From NCBI GenBank assembly GCA_963738025.1, contig CAVTWA010000031.1, positions 372,001 through 436,000 of the forward strand: a stretch of 64,000 nucleotides of DNA, given 5' to 3'. A model generated the notes under the pieces. The model had not been told where the DNA came from. It ran no database searches and worked only from the letters and a program-made list of their open reading frames with translations. Within the stretch, counting starts at the first letter, position 1. Each line of letters opens with the position of its first letter. The translations under genes were made by a program, and so were the position numbers. The stretch is from 20CM-2-55-15 sp963738025 (GTDB taxonomy: Bacteria > Acidobacteriota > Terriglobia > 20CM-2-55-15). This document shows, in pieces, positions 49,949-58,875 of this stretch.

Positions 49949-50305
49949 TTAGCGGGATCGGACAATCTCGATCGAGACGTAATTAACGCGCGGCTCCACG
50001 ACTGGCGAGATTTTCCGGACGAGAACGCGGACCTGTGGAACCGGAAATCCGCCGAGGATCCGGCTTGACAAAAGTTCCGCCAAAGTTTCAATTAAGTGGA
50101 AATCCCGGCTCCGGCAGACCTCCATCACCAGCACTGCGACTTTCGAATAATCAACCGCATCCTTTAATGAATCCGTGCCCGCCGGCTTCGACGAATCGAC
50201 AAAAAGCTCGATGTCGATCGACAGCCGCTGCTTGATCGTCCGCTCCTCGGCAGTGACGCCGATGGCAGCGACACAATCAATTGAAGAGATCAGAATCTTG
50301 TCCAT
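49949..50305 (-). CDS. folB: Dihydroneopterin aldolase
   Basis: The 118-residue enzyme of the T-fold family acts in folate synthesis, turning dihydroneopterin into hydroxymethyldihydropterin and glycolaldehyde. Features are ISSIDCVAAIGVTAEERTIKQRLSIDIEL, the active-site glutamate of LIETLAELLSSRIL and a C-terminal VRKISPVV. ATG 50305 lies just after the stop of the DUF2203 gene on the same strand (50307), so the two are coupled. No other folate gene is present. Confidence 0.88.
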   Translation of the reverse strand: MDKILISSIDCVAAIGVTAEERTIKQRLSIDIELFVDSSKPAGTDSLKDAVDYSKVAVLVMEVCRSRDFHLIETLAELLSSRILGGFPVPQVRVLVRKISPVVEPRVNYVSIEIVRSR

Positions 50306-50306
50306 G

Positions 50307-50699
50307 TCACGCATCCGTGTCGTCGAGTGGTTCGCGACCCGCAAATCCCGTTTCGATATCGTGCCAGTATTCAATCCGATCCTCGCCGAGCTGCCAGCAC
50401 AGATAAACGATCCGCCCCTGTCGCATATACGGGAAGTCGCATAACCCTTTCTGGGCATCTTTCAGGAGCACACCGAGGTCCTTGATTTGTTGAATTAGAA
50501 ACATGAGGTGGGAGATGGCCTCGACGTAGTCGACCCCGGCCTTGGTGAAGCCGTCAAAGGCGGAAGCGTCCCGGGCTTTCTGGACTTCCGGATTCAATTC
50601 CCGCACATGATCCCAGGCGCGGCCGATGTCTCCGATGAGCGATCGAAGCGTGGGGAGAAGGTCTTGTGCCTCAGCTAATGTGAAGATCCGCTCTTCCAT
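50307..50699 (-). CDS. DUF2203 family protein
   Basis: The 130-residue soluble protein has the family start EERIFTLAEAQDLLPTLRSLI, a central helical region and the end LCDFPYMRQGRIVYLCWQLGEDRIEYWHDIETGFAGREPL. DUF2203 proteins are widely distributed, small and of unknown function. ATG 50699 is used because the in-frame sequence before it is a translated intergenic repeat (GAVYDRPLNPES). It sits between trxB and folB on the same strand. Confidence 0.85.
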   Translation of the reverse strand: MEERIFTLAEAQDLLPTLRSLIGDIGRAWDHVRELNPEVQKARDASAFDGFTKAGVDYVEAISHLMFLIQQIKDLGVLLKDAQKGLCDFPYMRQGRIVYLCWQLGEDRIEYWHDIETGFAGREPLDDTDA

Positions 50700-50705
50700 A
50701 TTGTA

Positions 50706-50764
50706 GTGGCGGCCTATGACCGCCCACGATTCCGGGTTCAGCGGGCGGTCATAGACCGCCCCTA
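50706..50764. repeat. GACCGCC inverted repeat
   Basis: The arms GGCGGCCTATGACCGCCC and GGGCGGTCATAGACCGCC surround a short loop. The motif GCGGTCATAGACCGC recurs at 12341-12366 and 12587-12597. It lies between trxB and the DUF2203 gene. Confidence 0.75.
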
Positions 50765-50770
50765 CCGTAA

Positions 50771-51688
50771 TTAGTGTTCCAGCCAGCGTTCGGCTTCGAT
50801 TGCCGCCATGCAACCGCTGCCGGCGGCGGTAATGGCCTGGCGGAATACCGGATCCTGCACATCGCCACAGGCGAAAACGCCGGGGATATTGGTGCGCGTC
50901 GAATCCGGATGCGTTTTGACATATCCTTTTTCGTCGAGATCGATCTGACCTTTAAAGATGTCGGTGTTCGGATTATGACCGATGGCAACAAACAGTCCGT
51001 CGACCTTCAGTTCCGCCGCGCGCATTGTCTTCACGTTTTTCAGTTTTAAACCGGTCACGCCCGTTTCTTTCGAACCCACCACTTCCTCGACAACCGTATC
51101 CAGAATGAAATTGACCTTTGGATTCTTGAGCGCCCGCTCCTGCATGATTTTTGACGCGCGAAGAACTTCGCGGCGGTGAATGACGGACACTTTGGTGGCG
51201 AATTTCGTCAGAAAGGTCGCCTCTTCCATCGCGGAATCGCCGCCGCCCACCACCGCGATTTCCTTGCCGCGGTAGAAAAATCCGTCGCACGTCGCGCAGG
51301 TCGATACTCCATGTCCCATCAGTTGGATCTCGGTTTCGATGCCGATGAGCTTCGCCGAAGAACCCGTCGAGATAACGACCGTTTTGGTTTCGACCTCTTC
51401 TGTGCCGTAACAGACACGAAACGGACGCTCTTTGAGTTTAACCGCATGGACATATCCATTCACGATTTCCGCCCCGAAACGCTGCGCCTGCTTGCGCATT
51501 TCGTCCATCAGTTGCGGCCCCATGATGCCTTCGGAAAAACCCGGATAATTCTCGACCAGCGTCGTCAAAGTAAGTTGCCCGCCCGGCTCCTTGCCTTCGA
51601 TCAGAAGCGGCTGCAGGTTTGCCCGCGCGGCATACACAGCCGCTGTTAAACCTGCCGGCCCTGATCCAACTATGACCATGTTTCGCAT
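50771..51688 (-). CDS. trxB: Thioredoxin reductase
   Basis: The 305-residue flavoprotein reduces thioredoxin with NADPH. It shows the FAD-binding GSGPAGLTAAVYAARA (residues 8-23), the redox-active STCATCDGFFYRGKEIAVVGGGDSAMEEA (CxxC about residue 135 followed by the NADPH motif) and the C-terminal GVFACGDVQDPVFRQAITAAGSGCMAA. Length and motif order are standard. Confidence 0.96.
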   Translation of the reverse strand: MRNMVIVGSGPAGLTAAVYAARANLQPLLIEGKEPGGQLTLTTLVENYPGFSEGIMGPQLMDEMRKQAQRFGAEIVNGYVHAVKLKERPFRVCYGTEEVETKTVVISTGSSAKLIGIETEIQLMGHGVSTCATCDGFFYRGKEIAVVGGGDSAMEEATFLTKFATKVSVIHRREVLRASKIMQERALKNPKVNFILDTVVEEVVGSKETGVTGLKLKNVKTMRAAELKVDGLFVAIGHNPNTDIFKGQIDLDEKGYVKTHPDSTRTNIPGVFACGDVQDPVFRQAITAAGSGCMAAIEAERWLEH

Positions 51689-51828
51689 GACAGCTACCTC
51701 ACAGCTCGCAGAATCCTATAAATTACCACACCTGCAGAGCTGGAATTTTTCAGGTTTTTCACTGGCGTTACGCCGTCAACTACACGCATCACTGCCCAAC
51801 CTGTGCCAGAATGGTTCGAGCCACGACA

Positions 51829-51957
51829 ATGAACGAAAAAGAACCCACACCCCAAAATACAAACGCGGCAGGCCACACCTGGCTTTTCGCGGCTGCAATT
51901 ATCGTGCTGAGCGCAATCCTCGCCGTCGTCCTGCAAAAATACGGGCTTAAACACTGA
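51829..51957 (+). CDS. Small single-span membrane peptide
   Basis: The 42-residue product is MNEKEPTPQNTNAAGHTWLF followed by AAAIIVLSAILAVVLQKYGLKH: a polar N-terminus, one helix, and a short basic end. An in-frame ATG at 51811 gives six more residues. No strong ribosome-binding site. The polar-then-hydrophobic structure is typical of real small membrane proteins, but the length leaves it uncertain. It lies between trxB and tRNA-Arg. Confidence 0.4.
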   Translation: MNEKEPTPQNTNAAGHTWLFAAAIIVLSAILAVVLQKYGLKH

Positions 51958-52026
51958 ACCTCTGGGACTCCAGTGCTTCGGGTGGTTCCGTCCCCTGTTC
52001 CTGTGGTCTGTTACAATTCTTGGCGT

Positions 52027-52100
52027 GCGCCCGTAGCTCAGCTGGATAGAGCATCGGACTTCGAATCCGGTGGTCGGGGGTTCGAATCCCTCCGGGCGCG
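52027..52100 (+). tRNA. tRNA-Arg (anticodon TCG)
   Basis: The acceptor stem GCGCCCG (52027-52033) pairs with CGGGCGC (52093-52099), discriminator G52100. The D arm GCTCAGCTGGATAGAGC, anticodon loop CTTCGAA (anticodon TCG) and T arm GGGGGTTCGAATCCC are present. CCA is not encoded. Confidence 0.95.
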
Positions 52101-52106
52101 TTCTGA

Positions 52107-53240
52107 TCAAGGGGTATTGTTCATTTCGGCGACGCTGCGGGCGTCAAACGCCATGTACGCAATAAAGACGATGCGGAGCAGTTCGAGGAAACCGTGAAAG
52201 GACGGAGGCATCGCGTCCAACAACGTCGAAATCAAACCGAACGCCACCACGTGAATGGCTGCCTTTTTGTACTCGCCGTTATACAACGCGCCGACGCCCG
52301 GAATTAAACCAAGCCAGAACGCCTTTCGCGGACTGCGGGGACGAATGACGACGTCCTGTCGCTCCGGCGCTCGACCAACTCGTCCCGACTGCGCATCGCG
52401 CCGGATACGTTCAAGATCGGCTCGCAGTTCCGAAGCGTGCTGGTAGCGGAACCGGCGCTCCTTCTCCAGCGCCTTCTCAATGCTGCGGTCCAGATCGTAT
52501 GGGAGTGATGGATTCAAGCGGACTGCCGGCAATGGATTGCGATTCAGAATGGCGTCAAATACGACCGCGGCGCTCGGGCCAACGAAGGCCTGCGTTCCCG
52601 TTGCCATTTCGTACATGACGACGCCAAACGAAAAGAGATCCGTTCTTTCATCGACCTCTTCGGCCCGCGCCTGCTCGGGCGACATGTAGGCAACCGTGCC
52701 GAGCGTCGTTCCCGTTGACGTCAAGTTGCTACCGGCAGTGGTTGACCGGTCCGTGCCCATCGAACTCTGGGGCGCCAGTTTCGCCAGTCCGAAGTCCAGG
52801 ATTTTGGCCTGACCTTGCCGGGTAACAAATACATTTGCGGGCTTGATGTCGCGATGAATGATGCCTTTCGCATGAGCGGCCTCGAGCGCGCCGGCAATCT
52901 GAAGCCCGATCTCGACCAACTCTGCCGGCGGAATTGCCGTTCCGTGAATCCGCTCTTTCAACGTCTGGCCTTCGAGATACTCCATTACGATAAACGGCCT
53001 GCCGTTATGTTCGCCGATGTCGTAAATCGTGCAGATCTGTGGATGATTCAAAGCGGAAGCCGCCCGCGCCTCAATGCGAAATCGCTCGACCGCCTGCACA
53101 TCTTTCGACCACTCTTCGGGCAGGAATTTCATCGCCACGGGACGGCCTAAACGCGTGTCTTCCGCTTTGTAAACCACGCCCATGCCGCCGGCGCCAAGCT
53201 GTTCAAGGATCCTGTAGTGTGAAACAGTCTGTCCGATCAT
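52107..53240 (-). CDS. Serine/threonine protein kinase (PknB-like)
   Basis: The protein has about 377 residues. The kinase domain (about 8-275) shows GAGGMGVVYKAED (P-loop), the lysine of VAMKF, the catalytic HRDIKPANVF and DFGLAK. The activation segment TLGTVAYMSPEQARAEEVDERTDLFSFGV follows. After a basic linker there are two or three hydrophobic segments (KAFWLGLIPGVGALYNGEYKKAAIHVVAFGLIST), so the C-terminus is membrane-embedded with no sensor domain outside. ATG 53240 (MIGQTVSHYRI) is the family start. Its stop lies six bases from tRNA-Arg. Confidence 0.93.
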   Translation of the reverse strand: MIGQTVSHYRILEQLGAGGMGVVYKAEDTRLGRPVAMKFLPEEWSKDVQAVERFRIEARAASALNHPQICTIYDIGEHNGRPFIVMEYLEGQTLKERIHGTAIPPAELVEIGLQIAGALEAAHAKGIIHRDIKPANVFVTRQGQAKILDFGLAKLAPQSSMGTDRSTTAGSNLTSTGTTLGTVAYMSPEQARAEEVDERTDLFSFGVVMYEMATGTQAFVGPSAAVVFDAILNRNPLPAVRLNPSLPYDLDRSIEKALEKERRFRYQHASELRADLERIRRDAQSGRVGRAPERQDVVIRPRSPRKAFWLGLIPGVGALYNGEYKKAAIHVVAFGLISTLLDAMPPSFHGFLELLRIVFIAYMAFDARSVAEMNNTP

Positions 53241-53468
53241 TTTTTCGGAGAACGGGCCGGAACCGGAAAAACCGAAAAGCATCCGATGCCAGAAGAGCAG
53301 TCTTGATTATGTAATGAACGGGGCGGGTTTTAAAAGGCAGGAACAGATTCTACGCGACTTGAGCCAATCCGTCGGCTCAAGCCAGGCGACTCCTTTTACC
53401 CGCCCAGGATGTTCTTGATGTTGTATAGGTGATGCGTTAAGGTGTCGACGCTCCAGAGGAGGCTATCC

Positions 53469-53894
53469 ATGAGTACTGTTACCGTTGAGATGAACGCGGC
53501 GACGCGGTCGAACCGGTGGCTGGTGTGGGCTGGGCGGATCGTCTCCATCGCACCGGTCCTCATTGTACTGATGAGCTCGCGGTGGAAGCTGACGTCGAAT
53601 CCCTGGTACGTCGGGGAGTGGGGACGAATCGGCTGGAAGACGCCGGACCTCCCGTTCATCGCCTCTCTCCAACTCGGCGCAATTCTTTTGTACGTGATAC
53701 CGCAGACGTCGGTTCTCGGCGCCGTGATTCTCACGGGCTACCTCGGCGGCGCCATCGCTTCCTATGTGCGGATCGGCGAACTGTATCCGCCGCTCGTCCC
53801 GCTCACCACAGCAATGCTCGCCTGGCTCGGAATCTACCTGCGTGATGAGCGTGTTCGCGCGCTGCTGCCCATCCGCACAAACCCCCGGAAGTGA
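53469..53894 (+). CDS. DoxX-like membrane protein
   Basis: The 141-residue protein has four hydrophobic segments (RWLVWAGRIVSIAPVLIVLMS; LGAILLYVIPQTSVLGAVIL; PLVPLTTAMLAWLGIYL). The pattern and the ASLQLGAILLYVIPQTSVLGAVILTGYLGGAIASYVR stretch match the DoxX_2 family of small membrane proteins. GAGGAGGC precedes the ATG. The stop overlaps the GTG of the following lipoprotein gene. Confidence 0.8.
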   Translation: MSTVTVEMNAATRSNRWLVWAGRIVSIAPVLIVLMSSRWKLTSNPWYVGEWGRIGWKTPDLPFIASLQLGAILLYVIPQTSVLGAVILTGYLGGAIASYVRIGELYPPLVPLTTAMLAWLGIYLRDERVRALLPIRTNPRK

Positions 53895-54337
53895 GCCTGG
53901 ACTGGAGGCGAGCATCGGCCATAGCTGTGCTGTTGTTCGCAATGACTTCGGGTTGCGCCAGTAAGGAAGCTCATATCGAGCGGATCGATGGCGGCCAGGC
54001 CATTCCTCTTTCCCTGAAACTCGAATCGATGGCAGGCACTCGAGACGGCGAATCCGTAACGGCCGCGCCACTCTTCACCGACGGTACAGATTCCTTACGG
54101 ATGGATCTTCATGTGAGCCTTGGTCCGCCGATTACGTTTGCATCCGGCACTTATCGCGCAGACCTTGGAGGCCGAACAACCGAGGGTCCGGTTATCTGCG
54201 ATTCATTGTCGTTTCTAGGCGGACAGACTGCACTACCGAGCGTTGGCGGCATCTTCCGGCTGCAGGATTCAACGGGACAAACGGTATACCGCGTGTCCCT
54301 GCCGGCAACACAAACGACGCCCGGAAATCGTCACTGA
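53891..54337 (+). CDS. Lipoprotein of unknown function
   Basis: The 148-residue protein starts with GTG overlapping the previous stop (GTGA). It has a signal with lipobox MTSGC (Cys about residue 22) and a mature beta-rich domain (IPLSLKLESMAGTRDGESV, LHVSLGPPITFASGTYRADLGG). No family recognised. It is coupled to the DoxX-like gene, but the meaning of that pairing is unclear. Confidence 0.65.
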   Translation: MSLDWRRASAIAVLLFAMTSGCASKEAHIERIDGGQAIPLSLKLESMAGTRDGESVTAAPLFTDGTDSLRMDLHVSLGPPITFASGTYRADLGGRTTEGPVICDSLSFLGGQTALPSVGGIFRLQDSTGQTVYRVSLPATQTTPGNRH

Positions 54338-54659
54338 ACCATCACGTGTAGTCGCGGGCTTCATGCCGCGTTTCCCCGGCAATAGTGGAACGCGGACCGA
54401 ATCCCGCGACTGCACAAACCCACCGCGACGCTAAAAACTATACGAAGGTATAATCCAATTATCCTGAGGGATAAATGTTTGGGCCGCGCTTTTAGTGTAT
54501 GTATGGTTGGGCCCTGTCTTTAGGCACACTGCGGTACCGCGACGATGAAGTCTCCTCGAGCCTGAATTACAAATTGACTTCCGGCTGAGGCAGCCAAATA
54601 GGTAACCCATTGAACAACAGTCTCTTAGACGAGCGCGCTTTCGCGGTTTATTGTTTTCG
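54338..54659. other. Gene-free interval with a GC hairpin (54351-54410)
   Basis: The arms GTCGCGGGCTTCATGCCGCG (54351 on) and CGCGGACCGAATCCCGCGAC form an imperfect hairpin after the lipoprotein gene. It belongs to the GCGGGCTTCA/GCCCGC class seen at 25258 and 31937. The rest (about 54420-54650) shows no gene and should contain the promoter of the histidine kinase. Confidence 0.5.
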
Positions 54660-56120
54660 ATGAGCGACGAATCACATCTTTACGCAATCTCCGATGAGTT
54701 CCCGATTTCGCGGATCGTACTCATCCGCTATGGGATCTCGACCGGTCTGGTAGCACTGGCCTTGTGCCTGTCGCTGCTTCTGCATCCACTTCTTTCGAAT
54801 GCGTTTCTGTTTTTCTTTCTCGCCGCCGTCATGGCGGCCGGTTGGTTTGGACGTACAGGGCCAGGGTTGTTTTCCGTTGCTATATCAACCATGCTGATCG
54901 ACTACTACTTTATTCGTCCATACCACGCCCTTGCGATCGACTTTGAGGAACTACCTTACTTTCTGTCGTTCCTCCTCAGCGCCGTATCGGCCAGTTGGCT
55001 GGCTTCTGCGCGAAAGCGGGTGGAAGAGAATCAGCGCGCCCACTTCGAGAGACTCTTCGAGCAGGGTCCCGAGGCAATCATGCTCGTGGATTCTCACGAC
55101 CGGGTACAGCGAATCAACACGGAATTTTCACGAATCTTCGGATATCCGTCTGCCGAAATTCTGGGCGGTATCAGCAGGGACTGCATTGTTCCTGAATATT
55201 TACACGATGAAGCAATGGCTTCGCGAGCCCGGCTCGCTCAGGGTGAATCGCTCAGCATCGAAACGGTGCGGCGCCGGAAGGACGGATCAACGATCGCTGT
55301 TTCAGAAATCGCGGTTCCAGTCGTAATCGATGGCGAGCAGATCTCTTATTACTTCATTTTTCGCGACATTTCGGAAACCAGGCAATCTGCACAGGCGCTT
55401 CAGCGGGCGCAAGCAGAACTTGCGCATCTTTCGCGTGTGACAACTATGGGAGAGCTGGTGGCGTCCATCGCTCACGAGGTGAATCAACCGATCGCGGCAG
55501 TGGTGACAAACGGTAATGCTGCCACCCGCTGGCTCAACCAGCAGCCGCCGAATCTGATCGAAGTCCGCGAAGCTCTTGAGAATATCGTTCGCGACGCGAC
55601 GCGGGCCAGTGACGTGATCGGGCGCATCCGCAGCCTTGTACGGAAAAGTGAAGGTTCAATGGATCCTCTCGATATCAACGAGATTATCCGCGGGATTCTT
55701 GTAGTGTTGGAGGCAGAAATCCGCAAACGGGAAGTCCGGCTCCAGACGGAGCTGGGCGATGTGCCGCAGATCATCGGGGATCGTGTCCAGTTGCAGCAAG
55801 TGACTCTTAACCTGGTCCTTAATGCTGTCGAAGCCATGGAAACTGTGGAACGCCCTCGCCTTCTGAACGTCAAATCGTCGGTTGATGGTGAGTTTGTGCT
55901 CGTACAGGTTCGCGACTCCGGTCCCGGTATCGATTGCTGTCACATGGAAAAGATCTTTAATCCGTTTTTTACAACGAAACGTGAGGGACTTGGCATGGGA
56001 CTGACCATCAGCCAGTCCATCGTCGAAGCGCACGGAGGACGAATGTGGGCCGAATCGGCGAATCCAGGAGCCGCTCTTAATTTGAGACTGCCCATCGTAA
56101 CTGCCAATGAACGAACTTAA
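54660..56120 (+). CDS. Sensor histidine kinase (FixL/TodS-like, DUF4118-PAS-HisKA-HATPase)
   Basis: The protein has about 486 residues. Four membrane helices form a KdpD-like DUF4118 module (about 20-115). A PAS domain follows (about 125-240; RLFEQGPEAIMLVDSHDRV, IFGYPSAEILGG). The HisKA box has the phosphorylated histidine in VASIAHEVNQPIAAVVTNGNAA, and the ATPase domain shows N (LNLVLNAVEAM), G1 (VRDSGPGID) and G2 (EGLGMGLTIS). No haem-ligand histidine is evident in PAS. ATG 54660 is preferred over TTG 54651. It overlaps the response regulator by 14 bases. Confidence 0.92.
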   Translation: MSDESHLYAISDEFPISRIVLIRYGISTGLVALALCLSLLLHPLLSNAFLFFFLAAVMAAGWFGRTGPGLFSVAISTMLIDYYFIRPYHALAIDFEELPYFLSFLLSAVSASWLASARKRVEENQRAHFERLFEQGPEAIMLVDSHDRVQRINTEFSRIFGYPSAEILGGISRDCIVPEYLHDEAMASRARLAQGESLSIETVRRRKDGSTIAVSEIAVPVVIDGEQISYYFIFRDISETRQSAQALQRAQAELAHLSRVTTMGELVASIAHEVNQPIAAVVTNGNAATRWLNQQPPNLIEVREALENIVRDATRASDVIGRIRSLVRKSEGSMDPLDINEIIRGILVVLEAEIRKREVRLQTELGDVPQIIGDRVQLQQVTLNLVLNAVEAMETVERPRLLNVKSSVDGEFVLVQVRDSGPGIDCCHMEKIFNPFFTTKREGLGMGLTISQSIVEAHGGRMWAESANPGAALNLRLPIVTANERT

Positions 56121-56730
56121 TTCCACTGTATTCGTCGTCGACGATGACTTATCGATCCGAACGGCGCTGAAGAGTCTCATTCGCTCCGTTGGGTTGAATG
56201 TCGAGACCTTCGCATCGTGCCAGGAATTCTTGAAATTCCGCCGGCAGGAGGTTCCCAGTTGTCTGGTGCTGGACGTCCGTTTACCAGGAATGAGCGGGCT
56301 GGATTTTCAAAGAGAATTGATCAATATGAATGTTCGGTTGCCGGTGATTTTCATAACGGCCCACGGGGACATTCCGATGTCGGTCCGCGCGATGAAAGCC
56401 GGTGCGGTTGAGTTTCTGCCGAAGCCGTTTCGCGATCAGGATTTGATCGATGCCATCCATCTCTCGCTCGAACGGGATCGGATTCGACAAAATGCCGAAA
56501 ATGAGGTCTCCGAATTGAAAGCGCGTTTGGAAACGCTGACCGTCCGCGAACGGGAATTACTGCCTCTGGTCATTTCCGGAAGGCCCAACAAGCAGATTGC
56601 AGACACAATCGGTACCAGCGAGGTCACAGTCAAGGCTCATCGCAGTAATGTGATGCGTAAGATGCAGGCCGAGTCGCTGGCAGACCTGGTCCGTATAGCA
56701 GACCGGCTAAGGATTGCGCCGCGTCTTTGA
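56107..56730 (+). CDS. FixJ-family response regulator
   Basis: The 207-residue protein has a receiver domain (acidic pair DDD at 12-14, phosphoacceptor D56 in LVLDVRLPGMSG, K106 in FLPKPF) and a LuxR-type helix-turn-helix (ERELLPLVISGRPNKQIADTIGTSEVTVKAHR). Overlap with the kinase gene shows a cognate pair. Its 3' end overlaps the convergent mini membrane protein by 24 bases. Neighbouring amt suggests, but does not prove, a nitrogen-related target. Confidence 0.94.
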   Translation: MNELNSTVFVVDDDLSIRTALKSLIRSVGLNVETFASCQEFLKFRRQEVPSCLVLDVRLPGMSGLDFQRELINMNVRLPVIFITAHGDIPMSVRAMKAGAVEFLPKPFRDQDLIDAIHLSLERDRIRQNAENEVSELKARLETLTVRERELLPLVISGRPNKQIADTIGTSEVTVKAHRSNVMRKMQAESLADLVRIADRLRIAPRL

Positions 56731-56868
56731 ATCAGACGCTCGCAATTTTTTCCAGCTGAAAAGCGCAGCGAGGCCGGTTCCGACAGCCACGGACGGGATT
56801 GGAGCTCCCAGTGACAACAGGAGAACGCAGGTCAAAAGACATGCACCCAAAAGAAAGTGCCACTTCAT
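56707..56868 (-). CDS. Mini membrane protein, paralogue of the one at 58876
   Basis: The 53-residue protein MKWHFLLGACLLTCVLLLSL-GAPIPSVAVGTGLAAL ends in a basic tail with DSK. It shares MKW-x2-LGAC, the SxPIP turn and the xxLR-x-DSK end with the 52-residue protein on the other side of amt. Two helices are predicted, joined by the PIP turn. ATG 56868 has a weak GGAAG upstream. Downstream of amt on the same strand, after a hairpin (56887-56933). Confidence 0.6.
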   Translation of the reverse strand: MKWHFLLGACLLTCVLLLSLGAPIPSVAVGTGLAALFSWKKLRASDSKTRRNP

Positions 56869-56886
56869 AAATGCTTCCATGAGAAG

Positions 56887-56933
56887 GCGTGACGGATGGG
56901 ACAGATGACTGCCATCCGTCCTATCCGTCACGC
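56887..56933 (-). terminator. Hairpin downstream of amt
   Basis: The arms GCGTGACGGATGGGACAGAT (56887 on) and ATCCGTCCTATCCGTCACGC (to 56933) form a 21-bp stem with two mismatches, 16 bases after the amt stop. There is no T run, so it may slow or protect the transcript rather than end it. Confidence 0.5.
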
Positions 56934-56949
56934 TGCCGAGATTGTCAGA

Positions 56950-58680
56950 TTACGCCCTGACAGTCTTGGTTGCCATATCAATCGAGTGAACTTTTTCTGA
57001 CGACGCTTCGGCTGCGGAGATGACGTATTCAGGATAAGCCGAGATCCCGTGCTGATCGACATCGAGTCCGACCAGTTCACCTTCCCTGGAAACACGAAGA
57101 AGGCCGAACGCATTGAGGGCCGCAAACATAGCCATGGCGCTGGCGAACGTGGCTGTACAGACAATCACACTTCCGACGCATTGAGCCGCAAAAACGCTTA
57201 GACCGCCGCCATAAAACAAGCCGGTCAGAGCATCCGGTGAGTTAGGCGCGATGGACGGCACACCGAACGGGCTCGAACCGGCAGCGGAATACTCGCCGCT
57301 GGCAAACAAGCCCAGTGACAATGTGCCCCAGATACCGCACACGCCGTGAACAGGCCAGGCGCCAACGGGATCGTCGATGCGGAGGTGTTCGAGCAACTCC
57401 ATTCCGAGGATAACCAGCACGCCGGCTACTGCGCCGATGATGCAGGCGCCCACACCGCTGACCCAATAGCATGGGCAGGTAATTCCGACCAGTCCGGCGA
57501 GGAAACCGTTGATGATGGCAGTCGTATCCCATTTCTTCGTCTGGAACCACATTATGAAAATGGCAGCGAGACCACCCGTGCATGCGGCCAGTGTGGTATT
57601 CGTCGCCACGCGACCGACGCCGGAGTTATCCATGATGGAGAGCGTCGAAGATGGATTGAAACCATACCAGCCGAACCAGAGGATTAAACTGCCGATGACT
57701 GCGATCGTGAGATCGTGCGGCGGCATCGGTCCACCTCCGTCCCGCTTGAACTTGCGGCCGAGGCGAGGCCCAAGCATGATCGCGCCCGCGATCGCAACCC
57801 AGCCACCGATCGAATGCACAACCGTTGAACCAGCGAAGTCATGGAAGTTCATTCCAAGACCGGACAGGAAACCAGTGGCGGAGCCCATCGTGGCGAGAAA
57901 CCCATCCGGTCCCCAGCACCAGTGGCCGAAGATCGGGTAAATGAAGCCCGACACGCCGATGGAATAAAGAACATCACCGGCGAACCGCGTGCGGCCTACC
58001 ATTGCGCCGGAGCAGATGGTTGACGCGCAGTCCGCAAAAGCGAATTGAAAAAGATAATGGGCGAAGATCGGGATCCCGGTCGCGGCATACGTCGTCAGTA
58101 CACTGACACCTGACATGAACAGTAAACTCTTGCTCGGATCGCCAGGCAGGTGCCATCCGATAAACGGGTTGCCCTCTCCGAACATGAATGCGAAGCCCCA
58201 TCCCCAATGAATAAGGCCGCATACGCACGTGTCGAACATACATTCCACAAGCACGTTAACGGTTTCACGATTTCGGCAGAATCCAGCCTCCAGCATGGTA
58301 AAGCCTGCCTGCATTCCGAACACGAGGAACGCGCCCAATAGAACCCACGCCGTATTGAGCGGGTTGATGATGTCACCGCCAGTCGCGGTTTTGTATCGAT
58401 CGACCGGTGCTGCGGCCGCAGGCGCCGCCGTTGCCGCCTCAGCCGGTAACGATGTAGTCTGCGCATAAACGACCGTGCCCACCAGATTGGACGCCGAGCG
58501 GATCAGTGCAGGACCGCCAGCGATCATCCCGAACAACAAAGTAATCCCCAACGCCTTACCCGCAAGCAGTAGCGCTCCGTAGCGCCTCCACTGCGGATCT
58601 CGCAAGCGCGTGCCTAACCGCGAAAACTTCTCGGCGTATGTCAGCCGTCGCGCTTTCGACACATTTTTATTCCTCATCAC
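56950..58680 (-). CDS. amt: Ammonium transporter
   Basis: The 576-residue channel of the Amt/Mep/Rh family has a long N-terminal extension (about 110 residues with one extra hydrophobic segment, GKALGITLLFGMIAGGPALI, and an Ala/Pro linker) before the 11-helix core. Core signatures are NTAWVLLGAFLVFGMQAGFTMLEAG, DFAGSTVVHSIGGWVAI (with the pore histidine) and DDPVGAWPVHGVCGIWGTL (with the second). The usual Amt length is 400-450 residues, so the extension is notable. GGAG precedes the ATG. No glnK (PII) gene is adjacent; mini membrane proteins flank it instead. Confidence 0.94.
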   Translation of the reverse strand: MMRNKNVSKARRLTYAEKFSRLGTRLRDPQWRRYGALLLAGKALGITLLFGMIAGGPALIRSASNLVGTVVYAQTTSLPAEAATAAPAAAAPVDRYKTATGGDIINPLNTAWVLLGAFLVFGMQAGFTMLEAGFCRNRETVNVLVECMFDTCVCGLIHWGWGFAFMFGEGNPFIGWHLPGDPSKSLLFMSGVSVLTTYAATGIPIFAHYLFQFAFADCASTICSGAMVGRTRFAGDVLYSIGVSGFIYPIFGHWCWGPDGFLATMGSATGFLSGLGMNFHDFAGSTVVHSIGGWVAIAGAIMLGPRLGRKFKRDGGGPMPPHDLTIAVIGSLILWFGWYGFNPSSTLSIMDNSGVGRVATNTTLAACTGGLAAIFIMWFQTKKWDTTAIINGFLAGLVGITCPCYWVSGVGACIIGAVAGVLVILGMELLEHLRIDDPVGAWPVHGVCGIWGTLSLGLFASGEYSAAGSSPFGVPSIAPNSPDALTGLFYGGGLSVFAAQCVGSVIVCTATFASAMAMFAALNAFGLLRVSREGELVGLDVDQHGISAYPEYVISAAEASSEKVHSIDMATKTVRA

Positions 58681-58764
58681 AAGCTCCTTATTTGAAGGGA
58701 AGTTAATGCAAGCCGCGAGGCATTCGACGCCTCTTTCGCTCTAACAGGAGACTGCGCTGTCCGC

Positions 58765-58780
58765 GGTACAACGTTGTACC
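58765..58780. promoter_or_regulatory. 16-bp perfect palindrome upstream of amt
   Basis: GGTACAACGTTGTACC is a perfect dyad 85 bases upstream of the amt start and between it and the mini membrane gene. It looks like an operator for a dimeric regulator. No regulator is identified. Confidence 0.45.
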
Positions 58781-58875
58781 TAGAGGAAGTGTTGGCGGTT
58801 AGAAGCTACCATTGGAAAAGATCGCGCGATATTGCCTTGAGGTATTGAAGCATTATGCTTTCGTATCGCGACACT

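Noticed and set aside
51694..52110. Minus-strand frame across tRNA-Arg (MIRTRPEGFEPPTTG...)
   Set aside because: The N-terminal phrase is the familiar false translation of a tRNA gene's complement.
58700..58730. Sigma-54 promoter for amt (TGCCTCG-N4-TTGC on the minus strand)
   Set aside because: The near-invariant GG of the -24 element is missing (GC instead), so I do not call it, though amt genes often use sigma-54.
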